The translations under genes were made by a program, and so were the position numbers. The notes beneath the pieces are model-generated. The model was not told the DNA's origin, searched no databases, and saw nothing but the letters and a program-made list of their open reading frames with translations. This document shows, piece after piece, positions 46,940 to 59,209 of a stretch of 64,000 nucleotides of DNA (positions are counted from its first letter, which is position 1; each line of letters begins with the position of its first letter). The stretch lies in NCBI GenBank assembly GCA_963693085.1, contig OY856410.1, positions 1,331,842,304 to 1,331,906,303 on the forward strand. The letters are read 5' to 3'. The DNA comes from Alisma plantago-aquatica (Eukaryota > Streptophyta > Magnoliopsida > Alismatales > Alismataceae).

Positions 46940-48841
46940 TCTAGGTTTGTTGAGTCTACAGAGACATAGGACTAAGGTAGTAGAGTCTGTTCTGGTGTCA
47001 TCCAGTGTATCTGATAGTGTCTTCTGCTCGAATAAGAGAAGAAGAACTTAAAGATGACTGGGTCACATGAGGAGATTGCTGCTGAGAGCAATAATGTTGC
47101 ACCAAGAAGAGGTGCATGGGAACAGGCAAGAGAGAGACAATTGCCTGAGAATCCCCTAGCTGATCCAACTATAATAAGAAAATCCTTCTTTAAGTATTAC
47201 TGTTGGAGAACTTAGGGCAACATTAATGTATATATGGATCAAGTTTTGGCAGTGTAACCTAGATTACCAATCCCAATGATGATGTTATAGATATCAACAT
47301 GATTTGTAATTAGCATCAGTGGGTTGAAGCAAAAGGAAATGATGAATTTTTGGACTTAAATTGAGTCTATGCTCAACCATAGCATGTTGAATCAAGCTTT
47401 AAGGCAAAGTTAGCCTGAGGTAGTGAATAATTCATGAATTATGACAAGTGAGACAAGATAATGTCATGCAAATATGTTAATTTATGAATTCCTCGATTAA
47501 CTAAGAAAGGAAATGATTGAACTTTCCTTGATCAGTCCTATGAGGACTTATGTTTTTCATAGTAAAACATTACAAATGTTTTATGTTGTTCTTACCTCCT
47601 AGAGAAATGATGAGGTACAAAAGAGGTGCCTAAATGAAATTCAGGGATGATAAGTCTTATGCTTGTGATAATATGAAAAGGAGGTATATGATAGTATACA
47701 AAGTGCATACCACTTAATCTCAATACTTATATACCCTGGCGAGGTATACAACTATTGATGATAAAGTGGGTATGGAAACTCTTAGATTGTTGTCTTTTTT
47801 ATTGCTCTGATCAAGCAGTCATTTTTAGACAATCTAAGGAGTATCATGAAATTAATGAATAAATGTGTCATATCCCATGCATTAGAAAGAGAAGCTTGAG
47901 ATAATCTCAGATGAGCATGTTGTATGAGGAACTAAAAATGTACTCCTCATAAGACAAGAATAAGAATGTGGGAGATGGACCCTATTCAATAATACTGCCA
48001 ACATAATAAAGATCTTTCCCATAATGAGGAAATGGGAAATGTGAGGAGATCATGAGATGATCAAAAACATGCTAGATAATAATAAAGAAAGGGATAATGA
48101 CATGTAATCATCCTTACAAATTCCAATGCTAAAGGAAAGGAACCTAGGATGAGATAAAGAGTAAATGGTTCAAGAATAGTTGAAAATACATGAATTAATA
48201 AGAGGAATATGAATCCTTGTTTTCTTTCCCTTCTGGGACATGGTAATAAAGTGGGTCTTAGGACACCTGATGTGCATAAGATAAAGGAGTTCATGTAATG
48301 GATACTTAGAAAAGTATCAGTTATCTTAGACTTTGGTCCCAAGATGAGGACTTATGAAACAATTAATGTTCTGAGATGAAAGGAAGAGATATATATGATG
48401 TGTTTCCAACACATATGATAGATACCAAGGTGAAAGATTCTAGTATCTAAGAGTTATCAGATAGGTTAGGTTGGCTACCTAGGATGGTCAACTGTGAAAT
48501 TAGTCTGGATATATAAAACAATATGAACATCATATGTTAGGGGTTTATGCTCTGCATAAACATGATATTAATAAAGAATGTTTGATGTTTCTCTGAACAA
48601 GAAAAGTGTTGTTTGGCACAAAGTTGACTCTATAGTCAATGATGAGGAACAATGGAGCATGTGCCTTGTGTGTTGATTCTATGAGAATCTTGTATGGAAA
48701 AATTTTGTGCTGATCAAAGTTTTATGGTGTCTCCATAATAAGGTGATGTTATGTGAAGACTAGATAGTATGTAGAATAAAATACACATGTCTTCCTTTAT
48801 CTGGATATCGAGGATGAAATCCTTGTTAGGGGTTTATAATT
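46940..48841 (+). mobile_element. D internal region 1
   Basis: It is collinear with 53108-55020 at high similarity. Apart from the short frame at 47054 it is non-coding. The end has ATATCGAGGATGAAATCC and TTAGGGG before LTR 2. In intact plant chromovirus-type Gypsy elements a similar GAGGACGAA-type motif and G-rich tract follow integrase, so pol was probably lost from between. Confidence 0.8.
47054..47215 (+). pseudogene. Vestigial gag-like start in D internal region 1
   Basis: An ATG 115 bases after the PBS opens a 53-codon frame beginning MTGSHEEIAAESNNVAPRRG and continuing AWEQARERQLPENPLADPT before a stop. Position and polar composition suit a gag N-terminus, but no gag domain follows. 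The second copy (53222) begins MIGSHEEIAAESNN and stops after 28 codons. Gag identity is inference from position. Confidence 0.35.
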
Positions 48842-50057
48842 TGTAACAACCCTGACCTGGGTTATACTTTAACCCTAGGTTTTGTGATTAAGAAGTGTGA
48901 TTAAATTCTTAATCTCATCTTATGAAAAGTAATTAGGCCTCAAGAGGAACTTATGTTGCAATTCTAGTCCTTTTTGAACATTGTTGAAATCAATGTTTTG
49001 TTTGTTTTGGACTAATGTGCAAAATACCCAAATTGAGGGGTTTAAGTGCAAATTGTGCATGATAATATGTTCCTCATGTGTTGAAGCATCATGAGAGTGA
49101 AGATGATGTTGAGGTGTGGCTTATGGATGCCTGAATACCAAGAAAGAGCTGATAAAGCAATGTATGTGCATGAAAACCCAATTTTGGTGTAATATGCAAT
49201 TTACCCAAAACCTAGGGTGCAATATATAAATTACCACTTCAATAAGGTCCCTAATGTTTCTTGGCATCATGTAGAGAAAAGAAAATGAGAGGGGCGCCTC
49301 ATTTGAATTAAGTTGGAGGAGAGAGAATTTTGATATTAAAATAATCAAGATTTAATCCTAATTGAAACCCTAATTTGATTTAGGGCAAAAATAAATGTAT
49401 TAATGAAAGGGCCTTCAACCAAAATTAAAATGGTTGGATTAAGATGTATGTGTGACGTCCTTGAGCTTTGCAAGGACCACGAAAATATCCAAGGGAGTGG
49501 ATAACTCACACACAATTTTATAAGAAAAAGAAATATCCACTCACATATGGATATTAATATAATATGATTTAAGGTGCTTAATTTGCTTTTCTTTAAATCA
49601 TGGATAATTGAGAGGGATAAAAGGAAAACAAGATAGACTCGTCCATAAGGAAGACAAGGGGTAAGAGGCGGCCACATTTTTGGGATTAAATGAATTTTTA
49701 TAAGGAACCTTCTCTCTCCTTGAATTTCTTATAAAAGACCCTTTACAAGACAAATGGAAGGCTTCTTCGACCCCACTTCTTCTCCTTGCTTGGGAAACGA
49801 CCAAGGGAGCTTGGTAGGATCAGGAGGACCACCCCCGACCTGTTGGTAAGGTTCTTGATCCATTTCACCTTGATTCCATGGTGGAAATCGAAAATAAATT
49901 ATGGATTTTTCCTATTTCGATCTCCTCTTCAATTCTAACCATTCCTTTTCACTCAAACCTTGAGGACGAGCCTTGGAATGGAGAAAGGAGTTGCATCCAC
50001 CATTGTTGCCATGGACATGGACCTTTGGAGCTCAATTGGAGGTGGGTTTTATAACTT

Positions 50058-50225
50058 GAAACCCTAGTTGAGGGTGATTCCATGTGAAACCCTAATTGAG
50101 GGTGAATCTATGAGAAACCCTAATTGAGGGTGAATCCATGTGAAACCCTAATTGAGGGTGAATCCATGTGAAACCCTAATTGAGGGTGAATCCATGTGAA
50201 ACTCGAGTTGAGGGTGATTCTATGA
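50058..50225. repeat. 28-bp minisatellite in D LTR 2 (6 units)
   Basis: Six units, one more than in LTR 1 and LTR 3. The sixth carries GAAACTCGAG in place of GAAACCCTAA. Confidence 0.88.
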
Positions 50226-52480
50226 GAAACCCTGATTAAGAACTAACATCACATAATGTTATGATGTTATGTTGTGATGAGAGGCCATAAGAAGGGTGAA
50301 GGAATATGAGACTCTAATGTAAGTCATTATACATAAATCCTTAATCCTGGGCAATATGACAATGGATCATAATTCTAATTTTTAAATAAGGATGCAATGA
50401 AATCCTAATAATGAGATAAAAGAAATGACCTTATAAAGGTGAAACATTTCATGTGGTTGATTATAAGCAATCTTATTGTAAGCAATGTCTTTAACATTAG
50501 ATAAGTTCATATCATTAAAGATAATTGGACAATTCTAATGTGTGGCCTATGCATTATATGCTAAAGGAGAGAGTTTAGTGATGGAATGTATTAAGAGGGA
50601 AATACCTTAATACAAGATAAGTTGGTTAACTCAAGAGAATATGATATGATGAGTAAGTGATATATCAAGATATGATAGTTATCACATTCAACACTTCAGG
50701 GTTTATATACCTTGATGTACTCCAAATCCAATATAATTGGGTAAGAAACATATGAAGTGTGATATGAAACAATTACAATGAAATGTAATGAGTTGTTGAA
50801 CTTGATGAGTGTTAATTAATGTACCTTGATAATGGGGTTAAGCCCAAATGATGTGTATGATATAATCATACCATGATGAGGATGAGAAATGAACTCATAC
50901 CTTGAATTGATGATCATTAATGTTATATGATGAAAATAATGTTCTTGAATAATCAAATATGATACCTTTGAATGCCCCAGAGGTATGGATTAATGAATTA
51001 AGGGTTTGATAGATTATTTAATCATGAAACCCTAATTAATGAGAAAAGGGGAACCCTAACCCTGACTTGGGTAAAGGGAATGATAAGCCCTGTTTGATGG
51101 TAGACCCTAATTCATGGAAAAGGAATAATGGTGTTACAATTGTATCATATGATGTGATGAATATCTTGTATGACTGTTATCATGCCTAATAACCATGCAG
51201 GTATGATGAGATAATGAACATAGCTAGATTTGAGCTACGACATTTATATAATAAATGTTGATTGGCATTATGAGCCTTAATGTTGTTGTTGCTTAGTAAA
51301 AGTAACAACGTGTAAGGATTCTATGAGTCATATGAGCAAGTTGTTGCCTAGAAAGAGGTGACAAGATATTTCATGGCCTTGAGAGCCAGGTGTGATGCTT
51401 GTGTAACAAGTATCATGAATGCCTTGGTCAGATGACCTGAAGGTGATAGTTACTTGAAAAAGGTGTAATAATGCTCAATGACGAGTTAAGGGTTTGAATA
51501 CCCAGAACCATATTATTATGGTGATGAGAATGTGAAGGGATGAGAATTCCCAGTTTTGAAATGAGGGACTAAGTTCCCAAGGTCTTTGAAAGACTGATAA
51601 ATATCTGATGAAAGTAGTACATGTCTCTTTATAGCATTGTTGTAATAAGTTATGTTTGAGAACTTGACTGATGCTAAAAAATTGCCATAATGTACTTAAA
51701 TAATCAAGTATAATGATATCATGTAGAGCCCTAACCATAGATCCATCATTGTCAGAAGTTAAATGATGGTGAAATAGGTTTTCCTAAGGGTACTCCTGGA
51801 GAGCATACTTTTGAGTATGTTGGGGTTATGGACGTGAATATCCTTACGTCCTAATGTAGGATTTGATGTGAGATGTACTTTTAATCTCTCAATCCTTCAT
51901 TATATGTACCGGGATGGATGTATCACGAATCTCCCAATGATTGCGTTAGATGTCGTACACATCTCCCAGTAATGTTAATGCCGGATCGGTGGAGATAAAC
52001 ACGAAATCTCACGATCGCGAAGAGAGTACAGCACACCACTGTAACTCTGATAGCAAAGTTGCTAGTATACTCTGGAAAGCTATATTTAGCAGAGACACAA
52101 GATGTCCTGCATGTGATCTCGCAATGACCGAGATGTGGGAGGTCATTGGAATCTGGCTCTTCCATTGACCTTGTATGGTACCGATATCGACTTCGCAGTG
52201 GTCGGTTGGAGCATGAGTGGTATATCTCATCTCCTCAGGGCATAAGTGTGTTTGTAAAATTAAATCATCCGTATAGCATGTTTGCTTAAGGATTGAATAC
52301 GGAAATTCATTGGCTGATGTTACATTTCTGTTATATATATGTAGTTCATTGATGTCGTTCATATCGGTTGTATTCATTGCAAGTATATGGATGAATTATG
52401 AGTCTACCATGAGTATATGCAACATTATCCTTGAAAGAAGAGATTACTTCACTTTGTTCATACAAGTGATTTACCTGTTG

Positions 52481-52484
<4 letters not shown>

Positions 52485-52521
<37 letters not shown>
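52485..52521. repeat. (AT)n microsatellite in D LTR 2
   Basis: About 18 AT repeats, against about 6 in LTR 1 (46340-46353) and about 8 in LTR 3 (58619-58635). Confidence 0.9.
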
Positions 52522-52524
<3 letters not shown>

Positions 52525-52571
52525 CCTTCTGCTTAGTTTATTTTAATAAACTTCTATAACAATGTTTTGGC

Positions 52572-52729
52572 GGAGAGTTATATCTCCCGCTGGGACAATT
52601 TACAATTGTCTCACCCCCATGGGATCCAACTTTTTTGGTGGATGCGGACAAAGAAGCAGAATCTCATTACAGGGAATAGACAGCAGCAATGACAGCAAGG
52701 ACAACAGTAATATCTCAGGTGGAGATATT
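52572..52729. other. Hairpin cluster in D LTR 2
   Basis: The same three inverted repeats as in LTR 1; GACAATT/AATTGTC is at 52594-52610 and AATATCTC/GAGATATT at 52709-52729, 361 bases before the LTR end. Confidence 0.6.
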
Positions 52730-53095
52730 GCCAGTCAAGTTATGTATTTAAAAAGTCCTATGTGTCATCTCTGTACTCTCAGGTCCTTGGAGTTTTTAGT
52801 CAGTGTTTCATGAATCAATCTGAGGTTTTGGCTTGATGCCTCGAGATTCATATACTGTCTGTATATAATGTTTATAAGAAAGTTGATGATGTAATCTCTG
52901 AAAAGAGATGGTACAAGTTATGTATGTTTGAACCAGAATGTAAATGTTATGCAATGGTTCTTGTTGGAAAAGATTTCCTATGTGAGGATCTCTTTGCTAA
53001 AAGTTTTAATTTTCAGTGATTTTTAGTAATCCGCTGCAAATAATTTGCTTCTGCATTAGTTAATCCTGTTTTCGCGAGACGGTCACCACAATTAG

Positions 53096-53107
53096 TGGTA
53101 TCAGAGC
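53096..53107 (+). other. PBS of D, second internal region (intact)
   Basis: TGGTATCAGAGC, five bases after the LTR 2 end. Confidence 0.93.
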
Positions 53108-55020
53108 TCTAGGTTTGTTGAGTCTATAGAGACATAAGACTAAGGTAGTACAATCTGTTCTGGTGTCATCCAGTGTATCTGATAGTGTCTTCTGCTCGTA
53201 TAAGAGAAGAAGAACTTAAGGATGATTGGGTCACATGAGGAGATTGCTGCTGAGAGCAACAATGTTTTACTAAGAAGAGGTGCATGGGAACAGGCAAGAG
53301 AGAGATAATTGCCTTAGAATCCCCTAGCTGATCCAACTATAATAAGAAAATCCTTCTTTAAGTATTACTGTTGGAGAACTTAGGGCAACAATAATGTATA
53401 TAGTGGATCAAGTTTTGGAAGTGTAACCTAGTTTACCAGTCCCAATGATGATGTTATAGATATCAACATGATTTGTAATTAGCATCAGCAGGTTGAAGCA
53501 AAAGGAAATGATGAATTTTTGGACTAAAATTGAGTCTATGCTCAACAATAGCATGTTGAATCAACCTTTAAGGCAGAGTTAGCCTGAGGCAGTGAATAAT
53601 TTATGAATTATGAAAAGTGAGACAAGATAATGTCATGCAAATATGTTAATTTATGAATTCCTGGATTAACTGAGAAAGGAAATGATTGAACTTTCCTTGA
53701 TTAGTCCTATGAGGACTTATGTTTTGCATAGTAAAACATTACAAATGTTTTATGTTGTTCTTACCTCCTTGAGAAATGATGAGGTACAAAAGAGGTACCT
53801 GAATGAAATTCAGGGATGATAAGTCTTATGCTTGTGATAATATGAAAAAGAGGTATATGATAGTATACAAAGTGCATACCACTTAATCTCAGTATTTATA
53901 TACCCTGGCCAGGTATACAACTATTTATGATAAAGTGGGTATGGAATCTCTTAGATTGTTGTCTTTTTGATTGCTCTGATCAAGCAGTCATTCTGAGACA
54001 ATCTAATGAGTATCATGAAATCAGAAACATGGAATGAATAAATGTGTCATATCCCATGCATAAGAAACAGAAGCTTGAGATAATCTCAGATGAGCATGTT
54101 GTATGAGGAACTAAAAATGTACCCCTCATAAGACAAGAACAAGAATGCGGGAGATGGACCCTGTTCAATAATGCTTCCAGCATAATAAAGATCTTTCCCA
54201 TAATGAGGAAATGGGAAATGTGATGTGATCATGAGATGATCATAAACATGCTAGATAATAATAAAGAAAGGGATAATGACATGTAATCATCCTTACAAAT
54301 TCCAATGCTAAAGGCAAGGAACCTAAGATGAGATAAAGAGTAAATGGTTCAAGAATAGTTGAAAATACATGAATTAATAAGAGGAATATGAATCCTTGTT
54401 TTCTTTCCCTTCTGGGACATGGCAATAAAGTGGGTCTTAGGACACCTGATGTGCATAAGATAAAGGAGTTCATGTAATGGATACTTAGAAAAGTATCAGT
54501 TATCTCGGACTTTGGTCCCAATATGAGGACTTATGAAACAATTAATGTTCCAAGATGAAAGGAAGAGATATATATGATGTGTTTCCAACACATATGATAG
54601 ATACCAAGGTGAAAGATTTTGGTATCTGAGAGTTATCAGATGGGTTAGGTTGGCTACCTGGGGTGGTCAATTGTGAAATTAGTCTGGATATATAAAACAA
54701 TATGAACATCATATGTTAGGGGTTTATGCTCTTCATAAACATGATATTAATAAAGAATGTATGATGTTTCTCTGAACAAGAAAAGTGTTGTTTGACACAA
54801 AGTTGACTCTATAGTCAATGATGAGGAACAATGGAGCATGTGCATTGTGTGTTGATTCTATGAGAATCTTGTATGGAAACACTTTGTGCTGATCAAAGGC
54901 TTATGGTGTCTCCATAATAAGGAGATGTTATGTGAAGACTAGATAGTATGAAGAATAAAATACACCTATCTTCCTTTATCTGGAATTCGAGGATGAAATC
55001 CTTGTTAAGGGTTTATAATT
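53108..55020 (+). mobile_element. D internal region 2
   Basis: Near copy of internal region 1, with the gag-like start at 53222 cut short by a stop near 53306. The 93-codon minus-strand frame at 54240-54521 recurs almost unchanged at 48061-48342. It is antisense to the element and matches no family. Confidence 0.8.
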
Positions 55021-56236
55021 TGTAACAACCCTGACCTGGGTTATACTTTAACCCTAGGTGTTGTGATTAAGAAATGTGATTAAATGCTTAATCTCATCTT
55101 ATGAAAAGTAATTAGGCCTCAAGAGGAACTTATGTTGCAATTCTAGTCCTTTTGAACATTGTTGAAATCAATGTTTTGTTTGTTTTGGACTAATGTGCAA
55201 AATACCCAAGTTGAGGGGTTTAAGTGCAAATTTTGCATGATAATATGGTCCTCATTTGTTGAAGAATCATGAGAGTGAAGATGATGCTGAGGTGTGGCTT
55301 ATGGAAGCCTGAATACCAAGAAAGAGCTGATAAAGCAATGTATTTGCATGAAAACCTAGTTTTGGTGTAATGTGCAATTTACCCAAAACCTAGGGTGCAA
55401 TATATAAATTACCACTTCAATAAGGTCCCTAATGTTTCTTGGCATCATTTAGAGCAAAGAAAATGAGAGGGGCGCCTCATTTGAATTAAGTTGGAGGAGA
55501 CAAAATCTTGATATTAAAATAATCAAGATTTAATCCTAATTGAAACCGTAATTTTATTTAGGGAAAAAATAAATGTATTAATGAAAGGGCCTTCAACCAA
55601 AATTAAAATGGTTGGATTCATATGTATGTGTGACGTCCTTTAGCTTTGCAAGGACCATGAAAATATCCAAGGGAGTGGATAACTCACACACAATTTTATA
55701 AGAAAAAGAAATATCCACTCACATATGGATATTAATATAATATGATTTAAGGTGCTTAATTTGCTTTTCTTTAAATCATGGATAATTGAGAGGGATAAAA
55801 GGAAAAAAATATAGCCTCGTCCCTAAGGAAGATAAGGGGTAAGAGGCGGCCACATTTTTGGGAGTAAATGAATTTTTATAAGGAACTTTCTCTCTCCTTG
55901 AATTTCTTATAAAAAGACCCTTTACAAGCCAAATGGAAGGCTTTTTCGACCCCACTTCTTCTCCTTGCTTGGGAAATGACCAAGGGAGCTTGGAGGATTA
56001 GGAGGAAGACCCTCAACCTGTTGGTAAGGTTCTTGATCCATTTCACCTTGAGTCCATGGTAGAAATCGAAAATAAATTATGGATTTCTTCCTATTTCGAT
56101 CTCCTCTTCAATTCTAACCATTCCTTTTCACTCAAAACTTGAGGACGAGCCTTGGAATGGTGAAAGGAGTTGCATCCACCATTGTTTCCGTGGACATGGA
56201 GCTTTGGAGCTCAATTGGAGATGGGTTTTGTAACTT

Positions 56237-56376
56237 GAAACCCTAGTTGAGGGTGATTCCATGTGAAACCCTAATTGAGGGTGAATCCATGAGAAATCTT
56301 AATTGAGGGTGAATCCATGTGAAACCCTAATTGAGGGTGAATCCATGTGAAACCCTAGTTGAGGGTGATTCTATGA
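56237..56376. repeat. 28-bp minisatellite in D LTR 3 (5 units)
   Basis: Five units; the third has GAAATCTTAA in place of GAAACCCTAA. Confidence 0.88.
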
Positions 56377-58685
56377 GAAACTCTGATTAAGAACTAACAT
56401 CACATAATGTTATGATGTTATGTTATGATGAGAGGCCCTAAGAAGGGTGAAGGAATATGAGACTCTAATGTAAGTCATTATACATAAAGCCCTAATCCTG
56501 GGCAATATGACAATGGATCATAATTCTAATTTTTAAGTAAGGTTGTAAGAAAATCCTAATGATGAGATAAAAGAAATGACCTTACAAAGGCGAGACATTT
56601 CTTGTGGTTGATTATAAGCAACCTTATTGTAAGCAATGTCTTTAGCATTAGATAAGTCCATATCATTAAAGATAATTGGACAAATCTAATGTGTGGCCTA
56701 TGCATTATATGCTAAAGGTGAGAGTTTAGTGATGGAATGTATTAAGAGGGAAATACCTTAATACAAGATAAGTTGGTTAACTCAAGAGAATCTGATATGA
56801 TGAGTAAGTGACATATCAAGATATGATAATTATCACATTCAACACTTCAGGGTTTATATACCTTGATGTACTCCAAATCCAATATAATTGGGTAAGAAAC
56901 ATATGAAGTGTGATATGCAACTATTACAATGAAATGTAATGAGTTGTTGCACTTGATGAGTGTTAATTAATGTACCTTGAGAATGGGGTTAAGCCCAAAT
57001 GATGTGTATGATATAATCATACCATGATGAGGATGAGAAATGAACTCATACCTTGAATTGATGATCATTAATGCTATATGATGAAAGTAATGTTCTTGAA
57101 TAATTAAATATGAAACCTTTGAATGCCCCAGAGGTATGGATTAATGCTATATAATCATAAAACCCTAATTAATGAGAAAAGGGGAACCCTAACCCTGACT
57201 TGGGTAAAAGGAATGATAAGCCCTGTTTGAGGGTAAACCCTAATTCCTGGAAAAGGAATAATGGTGTTACTATTATATCATATGATGTGATGAATATCTT
57301 GTATGACTGTTATCATGCCTAATAACCATGCAAGTATGATGAGATAATGAACATAGCTAGATTTGAGCTACGATATTTATATAATAAATGTTGATTGTCA
57401 TTATGAGCCTTAATGTTGTTGTTGCTTAGTAAAAGTAACAACGTGTAAGGATTCTATGAGTCATATGAGCAAGTTGTTGCCTCAAAAGAGGTGACAAGAT
57501 ATTTCATGGCCTTAAGATCCAGGTGTGATGCCTGTGTAACAAGTATCATAAATGCCTTGGTTAGATGACCTGAAGGTGATAGTTACTTGAAAAAGGTGTA
57601 ATAATGCTCAATGATGAGTTAAGGGTTTGAATACCCAGAACCATATGATTATGGTGATGAGAATGTGAAGGGATGAAAATTCCCAATTTTAAAATGAGGG
57701 ATTGAGTTCCCAAGGTCTTTGAAAGACTGATAAATATCTGATGAAAGTAGTACATGTCTCTTTATAGCATTGTTGTAATAAGTTATGTTTGAGAACTTAA
57801 CTGATGCTAAAAGAATGCCATAATGTACTTAAATAATCAAGTATAATGATATCATGTAGAGCCCTGACCATAGATGCATCATTGTTAGAAGTTAAATGAT
57901 GGTGAAATAGGTTTTCCTAAGGGAACTCCTTGAGAGCATACTTTTGAGTATGTTGGGGTTATGGACGTGAATATCCTTACGTCCTTATGTAGGATTTGAT
58001 GTGAGATGTACTTTTAATCTCTCAATCCTTCATTATACGTACCGGGATGGATGTATCACGAATCTCCCTGATGATTGGGTTAGATGTCGTACACATCTCC
58101 CAATAATGTTAATGCCGGATCAGTGGAGATAAACACGAAATCTCACGATCGCGAAGAGAGTGTAGCACGCCACTGTAACTTTGATAGCGAAGTTGTCAGT
58201 ATACTCTGGAAAGCTACATTTAGTAGAGACACAAGATGTCCTGCATGTGATCTCACACTGACTGAGATGTGGGAGTTCATGGGAATCCAGCTCTTCCATT
58301 GACCTTGTATGGTACCGATTTCGACTTCGCAGTGGTCGGTTGGAGCATGAGCGGTATATCTCATCTCCTCAGGGCATAAGTGTGTTTGTAAAATGAAATC
58401 AGCCGTATAGCATGTTTGCTTAAGGATTGAATACAAAAATTCATTGGCTGATGTTACATTTCTATTATATATCTATTGTTCATTGATGTTGTTCATATCG
58501 GTTGTATTCATTACAAGTATATGGATGAATTATGAGTCTACCATGAGTAGATGCAACGTTATCCTTGAAAAATGAGATTACTTCACTTTGTTCATACAAG
58601 TGATTTACCTACTGTTAATTATATATATATATATAAATCCTTCTGCTTAGTTTATTTTAATAAACTGCTATAATAATGTTTTGAC

Positions 58686-58843
58686 GGAGAGTTATATCTC
58701 TCGCTGGGACAATTTACAATTGTCTCACCCCCTTGGGATCCAACGTTTTAGGTGGACGCGGACAAAGAAGCAGAATCTCATTACAGGGAATAGACAACAG
58801 CAGTGACAGCAAGGACAACAGTAATATCTCAGGTGGAGATACT
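58686..58843. other. Hairpin cluster in D LTR 3
   Basis: GACAATT/AATTGTC is at 58708-58724. AATATCTC pairs with GAGATACT (one mismatch) at 58823-58843, again 361 bases before the LTR end. Confidence 0.55.
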
Positions 58844-59204
58844 GCCTGTCAAGTTATGTAGTTAGAAAGTCCTATGTGTCGTCTCTGTACTCTCAGGTTC
58901 TCGGAGTTTTTAGTCAGTGCTTTATGAATCAATCTGAGGTTTTGGCTTGATGCCTCGAGATTCATATACTGTCTATATATAATGTTTATAAGACAGTTGA
59001 TGATGTAATCTCTGAAAAGAGATGGTACATGTTATGTACGTTTGAACCAGAATGTAAATGTTATGCAATGGTTCTTGTTGGAAAAGATTTCCTATGTGAG
59101 GATCTCTTTGCAAAAAGTTTTAATTTTCAGTGATTTTCAGTAATCCGTTGCAAATAATTCACTTCCTAATTTGTTAATCTTGTTTTCGCGAGACGGTCTC
59201 TACA

Positions 59205-59209
59205 TTTGT
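59205..59209. repeat. Target site duplication of element D, right copy (TTTGT)
   Basis: Partner of 42741-42745. After it, the C internal region resumes with GATGTAGAGACATAAGTTGC, the continuation seen in A2. Confidence 0.93.

Larger units (their letters stand above)
48842..53090 (+). repeat. D LTR 2 (middle)
   Basis: TGTAACAACC to GGTCACCACA. Contents: TATA box near 49729, 28-bp array at 50058-50225, a long (AT)n at 52485-52521, hairpin cluster at 52572-52729. It serves as 3' LTR for internal region 1 and 5' LTR for internal region 2. Most of its extra length comes from one 28-bp unit and the longer (AT)n. Confidence 0.93.
42746..59204 (+). mobile_element. Element D: three-LTR retrotransposon (LTR-int-LTR-int-LTR)
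   Basis: Three LTRs of 4177, 4249 and 4184 bp alternate with two internal regions of 1919 and 1930 bp, all plus strand. Only the outermost LTRs are flanked by TTTGT, so the array counts as one insertion. Each internal region starts with a tRNA-iMet PBS and ends with a GAGGATGAAATCC-type stretch and a GGGG-containing tract before the next LTR. Only a vestigial gag-like start is coding. The simplest origin is unequal recombination between LTRs of two copies of one insertion. Confidence 0.93.
55021..59204 (+). repeat. D LTR 3
   Basis: TGTAACAACC to GGTCTCTACA. Contents: TATA box near 55907, 28-bp array at 56237-56376, (AT)n at 58619-58635, hairpin cluster at 58686-58843 with one mismatch in the last stem. 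TTTGT follows directly. Confidence 0.93.

Noticed and set aside
42746..59204. Three D LTRs as a 6.1-kb satellite or segmental gene array
   Set aside because: LTR ends, PBS and a single outer pair of TTTGT show a retrotransposon with duplicated units. The last unit lacks an internal region.
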